Shown: positions 8,640-15,883 of the stretch, one piece after another
Layout: every line of letters begins with the position of its first letter
Numbering within the stretch: position 1 is the first letter of the stretch
Assembly: GCA_017461385.1 (NCBI GenBank)
Contig: JAFTXZ010000002.1
Location: forward strand, 57,304 to 121,303
Direction: 5' to 3'
Length of the DNA stretch: 64,000 nucleotides
Source: Clostridia bacterium
GTDB lineage: Bacteria > Bacillota > Clostridia > Oscillospirales > CAG-272
Notes under the pieces: model-generated
Told to the model about the DNA's origin: nothing
The model's input: only the letters and a program-made list of their open reading frames with translations
Database searches by the model: none
Position numbers and translations under genes: made by a program

Positions 8640-8668
8640 ATTTTATCACAAGGAGCTTGAAATTTCAA
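8640..8668 (-). promoter_or_regulatory. Sigma-A promoter of the thioesterase gene
   Basis: On the minus strand TTGAAA (8663-8668), 17 bp, TAAAAT (8640-8645). The -35 box abuts the terminator of the upstream flavin reductase gene. Confidence 0.7.
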
Positions 8669-8698
8669 CAAAAAACAGAGAGCCAAAAGACTCCCTGT
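8669..8698 (-). terminator. Terminator of the flavin reductase-like gene
   Basis: On the minus strand CAGGGAG/CTCTCTG stem with one G-U pair and a TTTTTTG tail. Confidence 0.75.
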
Positions 8699-8703
8699 GT
8701 CGT

Positions 8704-9261
8704 TTATTTAAGCTTCTTACCCTCTGAAAAGGCGTCTCCAACTCGCTCACCTAATACGTAATATACGTGGTTCATTCCGTCATAGGTAATAGGTCTCAGC
8801 TTATCTGGGTCAATTTTCCCGTTTGTCAATATGCTTTCTTCAGCACACACGTTTACAATTTCGCCTACTAAACGGCAGGAATCCTCGTCATAGCTTTTTA
8901 GCTTGCATTCTACTGCCATAGGTAGCTCGCAAATGATAGGAGCATTAACAATTTGGCTCTTTTCCGTGTGGAAGCCAGCTATTTCCAGCTTGTTAGGCAC
9001 GTCGTTTCCTGAAACAATGCCTACGTAGTCGCAAGGAGCAACTGTGTCAGCAGTTGCCATGCTAACGGTAAAAGCACCATTCAAAAGAATATTTTTAGTA
9101 GTTTTATGTTCAGCACTGATACAAATTGAAATCTCGTTTTCCTCGCTTATTCCACCCCATGCAGCATTCATTGCATTAGCAATCCCGTTTTCGTCGTAGG
9201 TGCCGATAATTAATACAGGCTGTGGGTAAATTAGAGGCTTAACGCCAAAGCTTTTTCTCAT
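8704..9261 (-). CDS. Flavin reductase-like FMN-binding split-barrel protein
   Basis: The 185-aa protein begins MRKSFGVKPLIYPQPVLIIG and continues with NGIANAMNAAWGGISEE, the typical start of the flavin reductase-like (FMN-binding split barrel) family. CISAEHKTTKNIL and FTVSMATADTVAPCDYVGIVSG follow, as in YwrF- and Flr-type proteins. They bind FMN and often pass electrons to partner proteins, or act as rubredoxin/NAD(P)H:FMN oxidoreductases in anaerobes. Start ATG 9261 follows AAGGAG; the longer in-frame start overlaps the -10 box at 9295-9300. It is monocistronic with a promoter and a terminator. Partner and physiological substrate are not visible. Confidence 0.87.
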   Translation of the reverse strand: MRKSFGVKPLIYPQPVLIIGTYDENGIANAMNAAWGGISEENEISICISAEHKTTKNILLNGAFTVSMATADTVAPCDYVGIVSGNDVPNKLEIAGFHTEKSQIVNAPIICELPMAVECKLKSYDEDSCRLVGEIVNVCAEESILTNGKIDPDKLRPITYDGMNHVYYVLGERVGDAFSEGKKLK

Positions 9262-9294
9262 AGCAATCGTCTCCTTTTTGTAAATTACAAGACA

Positions 9295-9323
9295 ATTATA
9301 CAACAAAAAGCGCAGAATATCAA
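9295..9323 (-). promoter_or_regulatory. Sigma-A promoter of the flavin reductase-like gene
   Basis: On the minus strand TTGATA (9318-9323), 17 bp, TATAAT (9295-9300). Confidence 0.75.
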
Positions 9324-9392
9324 TACGGAGATTTAGAGAAAAGAAAACGCTTTTGTTTTTGCATGAAGGCTACGAAAAAGATATTTTTCGAG

Positions 9393-9422
9393 GGTTGCCA
9401 CTAGGATTTGAACTCCTACGGA
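9393..9422 (-). pseudogene. tRNA 3'-end fragment (T-arm and acceptor strand only)
   Basis: On the minus strand a perfect T-arm, TAGGA-GTTCAAA-TCCTA, is followed by seven acceptor-like bases GTGGCAA. No CCA, anticodon arm or 5' acceptor strand precedes it, because the adjoining bases are the end of the small membrane protein gene. It resembles the leftover of a tRNA gene or of an integration site. Confidence 0.4.
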
Positions 9423-9436
9423 TTTAACGACACCAT

Positions 9437-9892
9437 TTAATGTTCTATTTGAAAGCCTATTTTTTCTACAAACTCAATTACTTCGGGTACGTAATCCAAA
9501 TGGAACAAATTCTTGTTCTTATCATTTTTGAACATAAGATACGGTAAACGCCCACGTCCTCCTGATCTCCACTTTACCTTTCTTATATCATGTAGAAAAA
9601 CGATTTTTTCACGCTTTTTGAAAAATGGATATTCAATGACTTTGATCTCTTCGCTTTCTATTTCAATGTATGCATGATTCATATTGTAACAAATCGGTGG
9701 TATCAAAAATACAAAAAGAACAATGCAGAAAAAAGTAATGAGAAAAGGCAATATGGTTTTCGCATCAATTGAAATTACAATTCCAACCATAAAAAAGACG
9801 GTGGCAAGACATACAAAAAACGAAATAAGAACTACTGTAATCCATTTCGGAGTTTTTCCACGCGGCGTCCTACCATACATATAGAATTTCAT
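9437..9892 (-). CDS. Small two-TM membrane protein with PH-like C-terminal domain
   Basis: The 151-aa protein has two transmembrane helices (about residues 18-40 and 46-68) followed by an 80-residue soluble part rich in beta strands (YIEIESEEIKVIEYPFFKKR, then IVFLHDIRKVKW). That layout is common among bacterial PH-like/YdjM-type membrane proteins, but I cannot name the family. Start ATG 9892 follows AAAGGCGG, and a promoter lies at 9916-9944. Just downstream of its stop is a tRNA 3'-end fragment. No function can be assigned. Confidence 0.7.
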   Translation of the reverse strand: MKFYMYGRTPRGKTPKWITVVLISFFVCLATVFFMVGIVISIDAKTILPFLITFFCIVLFVFLIPPICYNMNHAYIEIESEEIKVIEYPFFKKREKIVFLHDIRKVKWRSGGRGRLPYLMFKNDKNKNLFHLDYVPEVIEFVEKIGFQIEH

Positions 9893-9915
9893 TTTTCCAC
9901 CGCCTTTCTGTGTTT

Positions 9916-9944
9916 ATTATAGCATATTTTCGCCCAAAAATCAA
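9916..9944 (-). promoter_or_regulatory. Sigma-A promoter of the small membrane protein gene
   Basis: On the minus strand TTGATT (9939-9944), 17 bp, TATAAT (9916-9921). Confidence 0.7.
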
Positions 9945-9954
9945 CTATCAATTA

Positions 9955-10146
9955 GCGTAGCGAACGAACGGCTACCGCTTCGTTTGCGCAAAGCGCAACA
10001 TCGTTTACGCCACAGGCGTAACATCATTTGCAACCTGTTGCAACATCGTTTGATGTGCGAAGCACTCAACCTCGTTCATTTGTGCCGCAAACGGCAATGA
10101 TGTTCTCGCTTCGCTCAAAATGATGTTGTGCCTAATGGCACAAATG
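9955..10146. repeat. Array of short hairpins joined by CATCGTT/AATGATG spacers
   Basis: About 190 bp hold at least six small inverted repeats in a row: GCGCAAAGCGC, ACGCCACAGGCGT, TTGCAACCTGTTGCAA, GTGCGAAGCAC, TGCCGCAAACGGCA and GTGCCTAATGGCAC. They are separated by AACATCGTTT or AACATCATTT on the left half and by the complement AATGATGTT on the right half. The whole tract is therefore also an imperfect large inverted repeat. It codes for nothing visible. It ends at a terminator-like hairpin at 10147-10181. Confidence 0.75.
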
Positions 10147-10181
10147 AAAAAATCCTGAAAGCGATGCTTTCAGGATTTTTT
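10147..10181. terminator. Terminator-like hairpin at end of hairpin array
   Basis: Stem TCCTGAAAGC/GCTTTCAGGA (10153-10175) with A-run on the left and T-run on the right. It is followed directly by a copy of the tRNA-Gln 3' end including the CCA complement. Confidence 0.65.
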
Positions 10182-10184
10182 GGC

Positions 10185-10351
10185 AGCGGAACTAGGAGGC
10201 TTTTTGCCAAGCAAAAAGAGCTACGGCACGCCTTATGCTAGCGAGCTGACAACGGCTTAGCCTTGCTTACGCACCCAATTCGCATTTGCGTTGCAAATAC
10301 GAAACTGTGTTCAACCTGTTCCGTCAAAAACAAAAGACCACTCGGTTTGAG
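10185..10351. repeat. 167-bp direct repeat, copy 1, starting with a tRNA-Gln 3'-end copy
   Basis: The first 13 bp (AGCGGAACTAGGA) equal the complement of the 3' end of the tRNA-Gln gene at 10591. The rest of the copy is unrelated to tRNA. It differs from copy 2 (10406-10572) at 4 of 167 positions. Open reading frames across it on both strands are by-products of the repeat, with the same peptides appearing twice. Confidence 0.85.
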
Positions 10352-10405
10352 AAATAAGATACAATTTTTAGGGTTTTCCCAATCAAGCGTGGTGCGAACA
10401 TCATT

Positions 10406-10572
10406 AGCGGAACTAGGAGGCTTTTTGCCAAGCAAAAAGAGCTACGGCACGCCTTATGCTAGCGAGCTGACAACGGCTTTGCCTTGCTTACGCATCCGAT
10501 TCGCATTTGCGTTGCAAATACGAAACTGTGTTCGACCTGTTCCGTCAAAAACAAAAGACCACTCGGTTTGAG
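10406..10572. repeat. 167-bp direct repeat, copy 2, bracketed by tRNA-Gln 3'-end copies
   Basis: Same unit as 10185-10351, offset by exactly 221 bp. It starts with AGCGGAACTAGGA and its right end forms the left arm of the tRNA terminator. The next copy of the 13-bp tRNA end (the real tRNA) begins 185 bp after the start of this copy. The same 185-bp spacing recurs at 57840/58025 around a tRNA-Pro fragment. Confidence 0.85.
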
Positions 10573-10587
10573 TGGTCTTTTGTTTTT
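10547..10587. terminator. Terminator of tRNA-Gln
   Basis: A nearly perfect 18-bp stem from AAAAACAAAAGACCACTC to its complement with a GGTTT loop. It lies directly after the tRNA on the minus strand and is symmetric enough to work both ways. Confidence 0.8.
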
Positions 10588-10660
10588 GGCAGCGGAACTA
10601 GGATTCGAACCCAGACATACAGAGTCAGAGTCTGCTGTGCTACCTTTACACAATTCCGCT
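10587..10660 (-). tRNA. tRNA-Gln (CUG anticodon), CCA encoded
   Basis: On the minus strand the cloverleaf is complete: acceptor AGCGGAA/TTCCGCT, anticodon stem GCAGA/TCTGT around loop CTCTGAC (anticodon CTG, glutamine), T-arm CTGGG-TTCGAAT-CCTAG, then discriminator G and CCA. Length is 74 nt. It has a perfect promoter upstream and a terminator downstream. Confidence 0.93.
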
Positions 10661-10672
10661 ATGCGCGTTGCT

Positions 10673-10701
10673 ATTATATCACAAGATATTTTGCTTGTCA
10701 A
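10673..10701 (-). promoter_or_regulatory. Perfect sigma-A promoter of tRNA-Gln
   Basis: On the minus strand TTGACA (10696-10701), 17 bp, TATAAT (10673-10678), 12 bp before the tRNA 5' end. The -35 box and first eight spacer bases (AGCAAAAT) are the same as in the promoter at 34474. Confidence 0.85.
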
Positions 10702-10894
10702 CATTTTTTTGGAAAAAAACAGCAAATTAAAAGGTTTGATATTTTATCAAAAGAAAACTAAAAAATAGTCTTAGTTTGCTCTTAAAAAATATACATTAAC
10801 TAGTTGAATTTTTTGAACTAACTCTAAATTTTTTGAAAAAATATTCAAAATTAAAGAAAATTCTTCAAAATGAAACGAATTTTGACAAAAATCG

Positions 10895-10923
10895 TTGACA
10901 AAATCTATGCGCATATATATAAT
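10895..10923 (+). promoter_or_regulatory. Perfect sigma-A promoter of the ten-gene operon
   Basis: TTGACA (10895-10900), 17-bp spacer, TATAAT (10918-10923). A second TTGACA lies 13 bp upstream (10882-10887), making a short direct repeat TTGACAAAA(A)TC. The leader to the Hsp70 start is only about 25 nt. Confidence 0.85.
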
Positions 10924-10952
10924 ATATTTATCATTATAAAAAGGAGACTGCA

Positions 10953-12974
10953 ATGAGTAACTATTTGAATATAGCCATTGACTTGGGAACAGAGTCGGTT
11001 AAGGCTGTATATGCTTTTAAGAAAAATGATGAGCTTGAATATGGCTTCATTGAAGATAAAAATTCATTGGGCACACCATTTACTAGTCTGGCACTTTATT
11101 CAGGTGCACCGCAAAATAAATGGATTTTCGGTGCTGAAATCAACCATCACGATGAGTATGCAAACATAGTTAGAGTAAAGGAAATGCTTTACCTTTTGTC
11201 ATCACAAAACGTGGGAGATTCCAATTACTACTACGACTACAAGGAATACCCAATTTTCCTATTTCCTAAAAGGGCAGATCAGCCTGATATTAAAAACGGG
11301 ATGGAGGCACTGGTTGAAAGAGGCTACACCTTTAGAGCAACAAGCACACCTAAGGAAATGCTTGAACAATTCTTCAAGGCTCTTTTTGCTGAGTGTATTA
11401 GTCCGGTTGTGTATAGGCTTCTTTCAGAAAATCCTGAAATTGAGGGAGTTAAGTACATATCTGTTTATCCAGACCCTAAAAACATAAGTGATGAATATGT
11501 AAACGAGCTTGAAAGACTAATTGCACACGGCGCAGGCTTAAGAGATACGAGCATGGTTAGCTCAATTTCAGCACCTAAAGCTATTGCCGTTGGAGCTTAC
11601 GTTGAGAAGCTAATTGAGGCTACAACCTACGATGATGACAGAAGTAAAACTATGATCTTCGATATTGGCGAAAAGGACATAAACGTTGCAAAGGTTGACG
11701 TAAAGCACGGTGCCTCTGGCGGAGAAAGAGAAATTTCCGTTTGTGTTGATAGTGCCGATGCTCAAAAGCATGATATTTCAATGGGTGGTGCCGATATTGA
11801 TAAATGCCTGGGTGAGTTCGCAAAGGAAAAGAGCTCACAGATAAGAGATCTAAATAGTGGACTTAAGGATGCAGTTTTAGGATATACCTCATACCGTCAG
11901 CAATATCATCTCCTAAGAGAGGTAAAGGGAGCTAAGAAGTTCCTTTCATACTCTGATATGGATCTTGATGATTATGCCTATATTACCGTTGAGGGCGACG
12001 TAAACACTGATATTAAAATCACAAAGAACGATTTTTTAGAGGCTGTATTTGAAAGAGAGGGCTCTGCTGGTAAGGAAATGGTAGAGAAAATCGTTCAGGA
12101 GCTTAAGGAGAGCAACAACGAGGACGTTGTAAACGTATTGCTTGTTGGTGGAAGCGCAGCGTCATATAGCCTTCGTGAGTATGTTGAGTCCGCTTGTATT
12201 GAGGCAGAGCTTGACAGGATAAGCGTATCGGTTGTTGAAAACGAGGAAAATCAAAAAAGTGAATATTTTGCAGCAATTGGCGCCGCAGTGCTTGAGCCAG
12301 AGGGAATTTCCCTAAAGGTTGTATCTGCGTACACCTATGGAACATGGAGAAAGCAGGCAAAGCGCAACGGCGCACCTGGTGAAATGTGCAAGGTGTTTAC
12401 AATATGGATTAACCGTGGCGATGAGATAAGCGCAGAAAACTACACCTGCGAATGCTCTGCGTCATTAGGTTATGCAGATGCAGTTTATAAATATCCATAC
12501 AGATTAAATCCAAAAACTATTATTCCCGAGGGCGCAGATGAGGAATGGTTTGAGTACGTAGAGCCATTGATAATTGGCGCAGAGGATGAGCGAGAGGATA
12601 AGAGACTGTTTGAGCAAGCAAAGAGAAATGGACTAGTTGTAATAGGCTCCGTAGACTTTAAGTTTGCAGTTAGAGACCGACATGGAAATATAATTCCAAT
12701 CGAAAGACTTGTAGATTACTATCAGCCATGCATTACAACTCACGTTGATAGCTATGGTAACTTCCGTGGAAGAAGATTTCACAATTGTATTTACTTTAAG
12801 CAGGGCATGAGGGTTGATGAAACCGGAGCAATTAAGCCCTTCTACGAAAATAACGTAGAAAAGAATGCACGACTAAACGCAAACCTTTACGTGCGAGATA
12901 ACTCAAATAGCTATTACGCGAAGGACTTCGTAATCGAGGGTAATATTGAAGCGTTTAAGGCTGAGACTAACTAA
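10953..12974 (+). CDS. Hsp70-like ATPase, first gene of the ten-gene operon
   Basis: The 673-aa protein has the actin/Hsp70 nucleotide-binding fold: phosphate-1 loop IAIDLGTESVKAVYAF at 7-22, SAPKAIAVGAY near 207, phosphate-2 MIFDIGEKDINVAKVD near 233, ISMGGADIDKCLGEF, and adenosine motif VLLVGGSAASYSLREYV near 392. From residue about 445 the SYTYGTW...GDEI stretch resembles a shortened substrate-binding beta domain, but there is no DnaK-like helical lid or EEVD tail, so it is not a standard DnaK. Start ATG 10953 follows AAGGAG. The SNF2-type helicase begins 14 bp after it. Divergent Hsp70 proteins often act as dedicated remodelling or sensing subunits; the client here is unknown. Confidence 0.87.
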   Translation: MSNYLNIAIDLGTESVKAVYAFKKNDELEYGFIEDKNSLGTPFTSLALYSGAPQNKWIFGAEINHHDEYANIVRVKEMLYLLSSQNVGDSNYYYDYKEYPIFLFPKRADQPDIKNGMEALVERGYTFRATSTPKEMLEQFFKALFAECISPVVYRLLSENPEIEGVKYISVYPDPKNISDEYVNELERLIAHGAGLRDTSMVSSISAPKAIAVGAYVEKLIEATTYDDDRSKTMIFDIGEKDINVAKVDVKHGASGGEREISVCVDSADAQKHDISMGGADIDKCLGEFAKEKSSQIRDLNSGLKDAVLGYTSYRQQYHLLREVKGAKKFLSYSDMDLDDYAYITVEGDVNTDIKITKNDFLEAVFEREGSAGKEMVEKIVQELKESNNEDVVNVLLVGGSAASYSLREYVESACIEAELDRISVSVVENEENQKSEYFAAIGAAVLEPEGISLKVVSAYTYGTWRKQAKRNGAPGEMCKVFTIWINRGDEISAENYTCECSASLGYADAVYKYPYRLNPKTIIPEGADEEWFEYVEPLIIGAEDEREDKRLFEQAKRNGLVVIGSVDFKFAVRDRHGNIIPIERLVDYYQPCITTHVDSYGNFRGRRFHNCIYFKQGMRVDETGAIKPFYENNVEKNARLNANLYVRDNSNSYYAKDFVIEGNIEAFKAETN

Positions 12975-12988
12975 GAAGGAGAAGAGAA

Positions 12989-15865
12989 ATGCCAGATATG
13001 AAGATAAAATACAGTGGTGGCGAAAACGTTGACGTTAAGTCAAGGCTTGAATCTGTTAAGCCTGTGCCACTAACTGATGTCAGAGCAAATCAGGTGTCCT
13101 ATGTTGAGGTGCTTGACAAGTATGACGACATGGAAATGAGAATAGATGTCAATTCCTTCGAAAAGACCTTTTCAACAGGGGACTACGGCATCGAGTACAA
13201 TGAGGATATACACACAACGGGACGTGTAATTCTTGACGAGCAGTACGAGGCTGCAAAATACTTTATGAAAAACCTTCGTGGCTTCGGTGTATTGGCAGAT
13301 ACAGTTGGATCTGGTAAGACCTACGAGGCAGGACTCGTTTTATCAGAGCTTGCAGCTGCCGGTAAAATTGAAACAATTTTGATAATTGCTCCAAACAAGG
13401 ACCTTTTGAAAAAGTGGAAAAAGACCCTTGAGCTTGAGTTCGGTATGGGTAAGGACACAATTGTCGAAAAGGAAACTGAGTTCAAGAACATAAGAGCAGA
13501 GTTTGAGGAGGAAAGACTTGGCAATACCTATTTGCTCAAGCCAAAGCAGCCTATAATCGTTACAAAGGAAAACTTTGTAAAATGGGACCTCAATCTTGTT
13601 AAGAGCTTGCTATTCGATGTAGTTGTAGTAGATGAGGCACATTATCTAAACGATGAGGAGGGGGACGGAGCTATTGCTCTGAGAAACCTTTCCTACCTTA
13701 TGAGAAACAAGCAGCTTAAGAATAAAAACTATTGTATTCTTCTAACTGCTACACCTCACTCAGGTAACCTTGCAAAAATGTTCAATCTTTGGTACTTCGT
13801 TGCTGAAAAGGGTGGCGTTCCAAGCGACTTTGACGGCACAAACGTTGTTAAGAGTGAGAAGTACAAGCGCAGAAAGGAAAAGTTCGTAAACGCTTGTAGA
13901 GGAGCAGAAACAGTTTCTGAATTCCTTGCCACCACAAAGGAGCAAATGTTTGAGGCGAACGATGAAATTCTTGAGGCCTTCTATGCATACCTAAGAGAAA
14001 GAGGAATTGCAGATTATAACGAGGCAAGTAAATGGGATAAGAGAAAATATCAAAATGAATTTTTGTCTCTTGAAAAGAATCAAGAAATTAACAGAGAGCT
14101 TTTGAAAAACGTTTCAAGAGCCTACTACGATAACGTTTTGGGTGTAATCATGAGAAGAAACACACAAAACGAAAAGTCAACGATTAGAGCGAAAAAGGTT
14201 GTTACAAACATTTATATTTGTCCAACCACAGAAAAGACGCTTGAAAGACGACAGGCTGAGCTTAAGGCATCAAGTAAAAACGGTATTATAGCTGACTTAA
14301 ACGATATTTACGGCGACGAGGCTTTAACTGTTAATAAGGGCAATAAAACCTACAAAACCTCACTTGAGGAGTATTACAAGGAGAACCCAAATAACTCAAA
14401 GGCAGAGATTATGTTTACAAAGGTTCTCACAAAGCAGCTTCTTGAAATGGGAGTGGGAAGCCCATTTGAGCATGCGGAGAGCTTGAAGTATTACTGGTCA
14501 CAGCTTGAAAGAACCGAAAGAGACCCTAACACAGCTGAAACAAACAACCAATTTAGAATAATGACCAACTACGATAGCGAAAATGAGGATGCAACAATCC
14601 ACTTTAAGCTTAAGGAGCTAAAGAAAATATTCCTTGATAATCCAGACGACAAGATAATAGTTTTCTTTGACTACGAAAGAAAGAATAATAAGACCAAAAA
14701 TGCAGAGTGGTTTAAGGTTTATGATGAGCTATCTAAGGACGAGGCGTTTAAGGACAGATTAATTCTTGCTCTAAACGGCACAGATGCAGTTGATAGCTAC
14801 AATAAAATTGATAATGCAATCTTCCTTTCAGGCTCTGAAAGATATACTGAGGGTGTAGATATGCAAAGCGGACACATTGTAGTAAACTTCTCCGTAACCT
14901 GCGACCCACTTGCAATGTCTCAAAGAGTTGGTAGAGCATACAGACTAGGACAAAAGAATAACGTTCAAATCATATCTCTTGCTATGATGAATGAGCTTGA
15001 GGGCTATGCACTCGCATATCAAACTCGTATAGGACTTCTTTCCACCAACGAGGGTGACGCTACTATTATTGCTGGTAGTAACAGTGAAAAGATGATTGCT
15101 CTTGAATGCAGAGTTTGTCACAAGACAAAGCTTATGTCAAAGAAGGAATACGATGAGAAATACAAGTCGGGAGATAGCTCACTATACTGTACAAAGCCTG
15201 AGTGTGTAAAGCAAATAGGCGCAACCGCAAAGGGAATGCCATTATCAATCATCAACTCACAAGAGTATAAGTGCTCTGCCTGTGGCGAAAAGCTAAGGAA
15301 AAGCACACAGGGTGATTCTGGCTACTACTGTATCTCAGTAAATAACTCCTTTAAGGGAAAAATGTTCAATATTGATACTGGTGAAAGTGGATATAAGACA
15401 GTAATCGGCTGTTCTAAGCTTTGTGTAATCAAGCACTGTAAAAAGATTGCGTCCTTTGGTAAGAATGGCAATCAAGGTGTGCCATGTGCAATTATTGAAG
15501 GAAATATTACGAATGCAAACGAGGGTAGAGTTGCCTGTGTAAGATGTGCAAACTACAAAAACGGACTTTGTGCTCCTGAATGTACAATGAAGGAAAAGGA
15601 CAAATTCGATGCTTGTGGACAATGTACCTACGCAGATTGCTCACCAAGACCACACAAGATATACTTTGACGAAAATAGCGTGGCAGAATGCCCATCCTGT
15701 GGCAGAGGTAAGCTAAGACCTGTTACAGCAAACACCTTCGCTTCATATATTCGTCAATCCTTCGAGCACAACAAGGGAGATGCAAACGAAAGCACCTTCT
15801 GTGAAACTCTATTGCAGGAAACAAACGGCGTAGAGGAAATTAAGAGAATTCTTGAGAATAACTAA
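12989..15865 (+). CDS. SNF2-type superfamily 2 helicase with C-terminal zinc clusters
   Basis: The 958-aa protein carries a helicase core: Walker A DTVGSGKT with Lys110, DEAH box VVVDEAH at 215-218, motif III LLTATPHSG, and a C-terminal half with SGSERYTEGVDMQSG and motif VI SQRVGRAYRLGQKN. This arrangement is typical of SNF2/RapA-like ATPases that move on double-stranded nucleic acid. From residue about 705 there are at least four cysteine clusters (CRVCHK...YCTKPEC, CSACGEK...YC, CVRCANYKNGLCAPEC...CGQC, CPSCGRG), likely zinc ribbons. The start follows GAAGGAG. It sits between Hsp70 and another zinc-cluster protein in the operon. DISARM and other defence systems use SNF2 helicases, but no DNA methylase is present here. 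Confidence 0.87.
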   Translation: MPDMKIKYSGGENVDVKSRLESVKPVPLTDVRANQVSYVEVLDKYDDMEMRIDVNSFEKTFSTGDYGIEYNEDIHTTGRVILDEQYEAAKYFMKNLRGFGVLADTVGSGKTYEAGLVLSELAAAGKIETILIIAPNKDLLKKWKKTLELEFGMGKDTIVEKETEFKNIRAEFEEERLGNTYLLKPKQPIIVTKENFVKWDLNLVKSLLFDVVVVDEAHYLNDEEGDGAIALRNLSYLMRNKQLKNKNYCILLTATPHSGNLAKMFNLWYFVAEKGGVPSDFDGTNVVKSEKYKRRKEKFVNACRGAETVSEFLATTKEQMFEANDEILEAFYAYLRERGIADYNEASKWDKRKYQNEFLSLEKNQEINRELLKNVSRAYYDNVLGVIMRRNTQNEKSTIRAKKVVTNIYICPTTEKTLERRQAELKASSKNGIIADLNDIYGDEALTVNKGNKTYKTSLEEYYKENPNNSKAEIMFTKVLTKQLLEMGVGSPFEHAESLKYYWSQLERTERDPNTAETNNQFRIMTNYDSENEDATIHFKLKELKKIFLDNPDDKIIVFFDYERKNNKTKNAEWFKVYDELSKDEAFKDRLILALNGTDAVDSYNKIDNAIFLSGSERYTEGVDMQSGHIVVNFSVTCDPLAMSQRVGRAYRLGQKNNVQIISLAMMNELEGYALAYQTRIGLLSTNEGDATIIAGSNSEKMIALECRVCHKTKLMSKKEYDEKYKSGDSSLYCTKPECVKQIGATAKGMPLSIINSQEYKCSACGEKLRKSTQGDSGYYCISVNNSFKGKMFNIDTGESGYKTVIGCSKLCVIKHCKKIASFGKNGNQGVPCAIIEGNITNANEGRVACVRCANYKNGLCAPECTMKEKDKFDACGQCTYADCSPRPHKIYFDENSVAECPSCGRGKLRPVTANTFASYIRQSFEHNKGDANESTFCETLLQETNGVEEIKRILENN

Positions 15866-15883
15866 TACAGAAAGGAAAGTCAA

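Larger units (their letters stand above)
10661..10952. other. Divergent promoter region between tRNA-Gln and the ten-gene operon
   Basis: This 292-bp AT-rich gap holds the leftward tRNA promoter and the rightward operon promoter. No coding sequence is seen. Confidence 0.6.

Noticed and set aside
9955-10181. CRISPR array
   Set aside because: The repeats are 8-10 bp with hairpin spacers of changing size and a change of orientation in the middle; there are no 25-40-bp repeats or cas genes.
10238-10768. Several open frames of 60-100 codons on both strands across the tRNA-Gln repeats
   Set aside because: They share the same peptides because they lie in the duplicated 167-bp unit, lack ribosome sites and overlap the tRNA and terminator.
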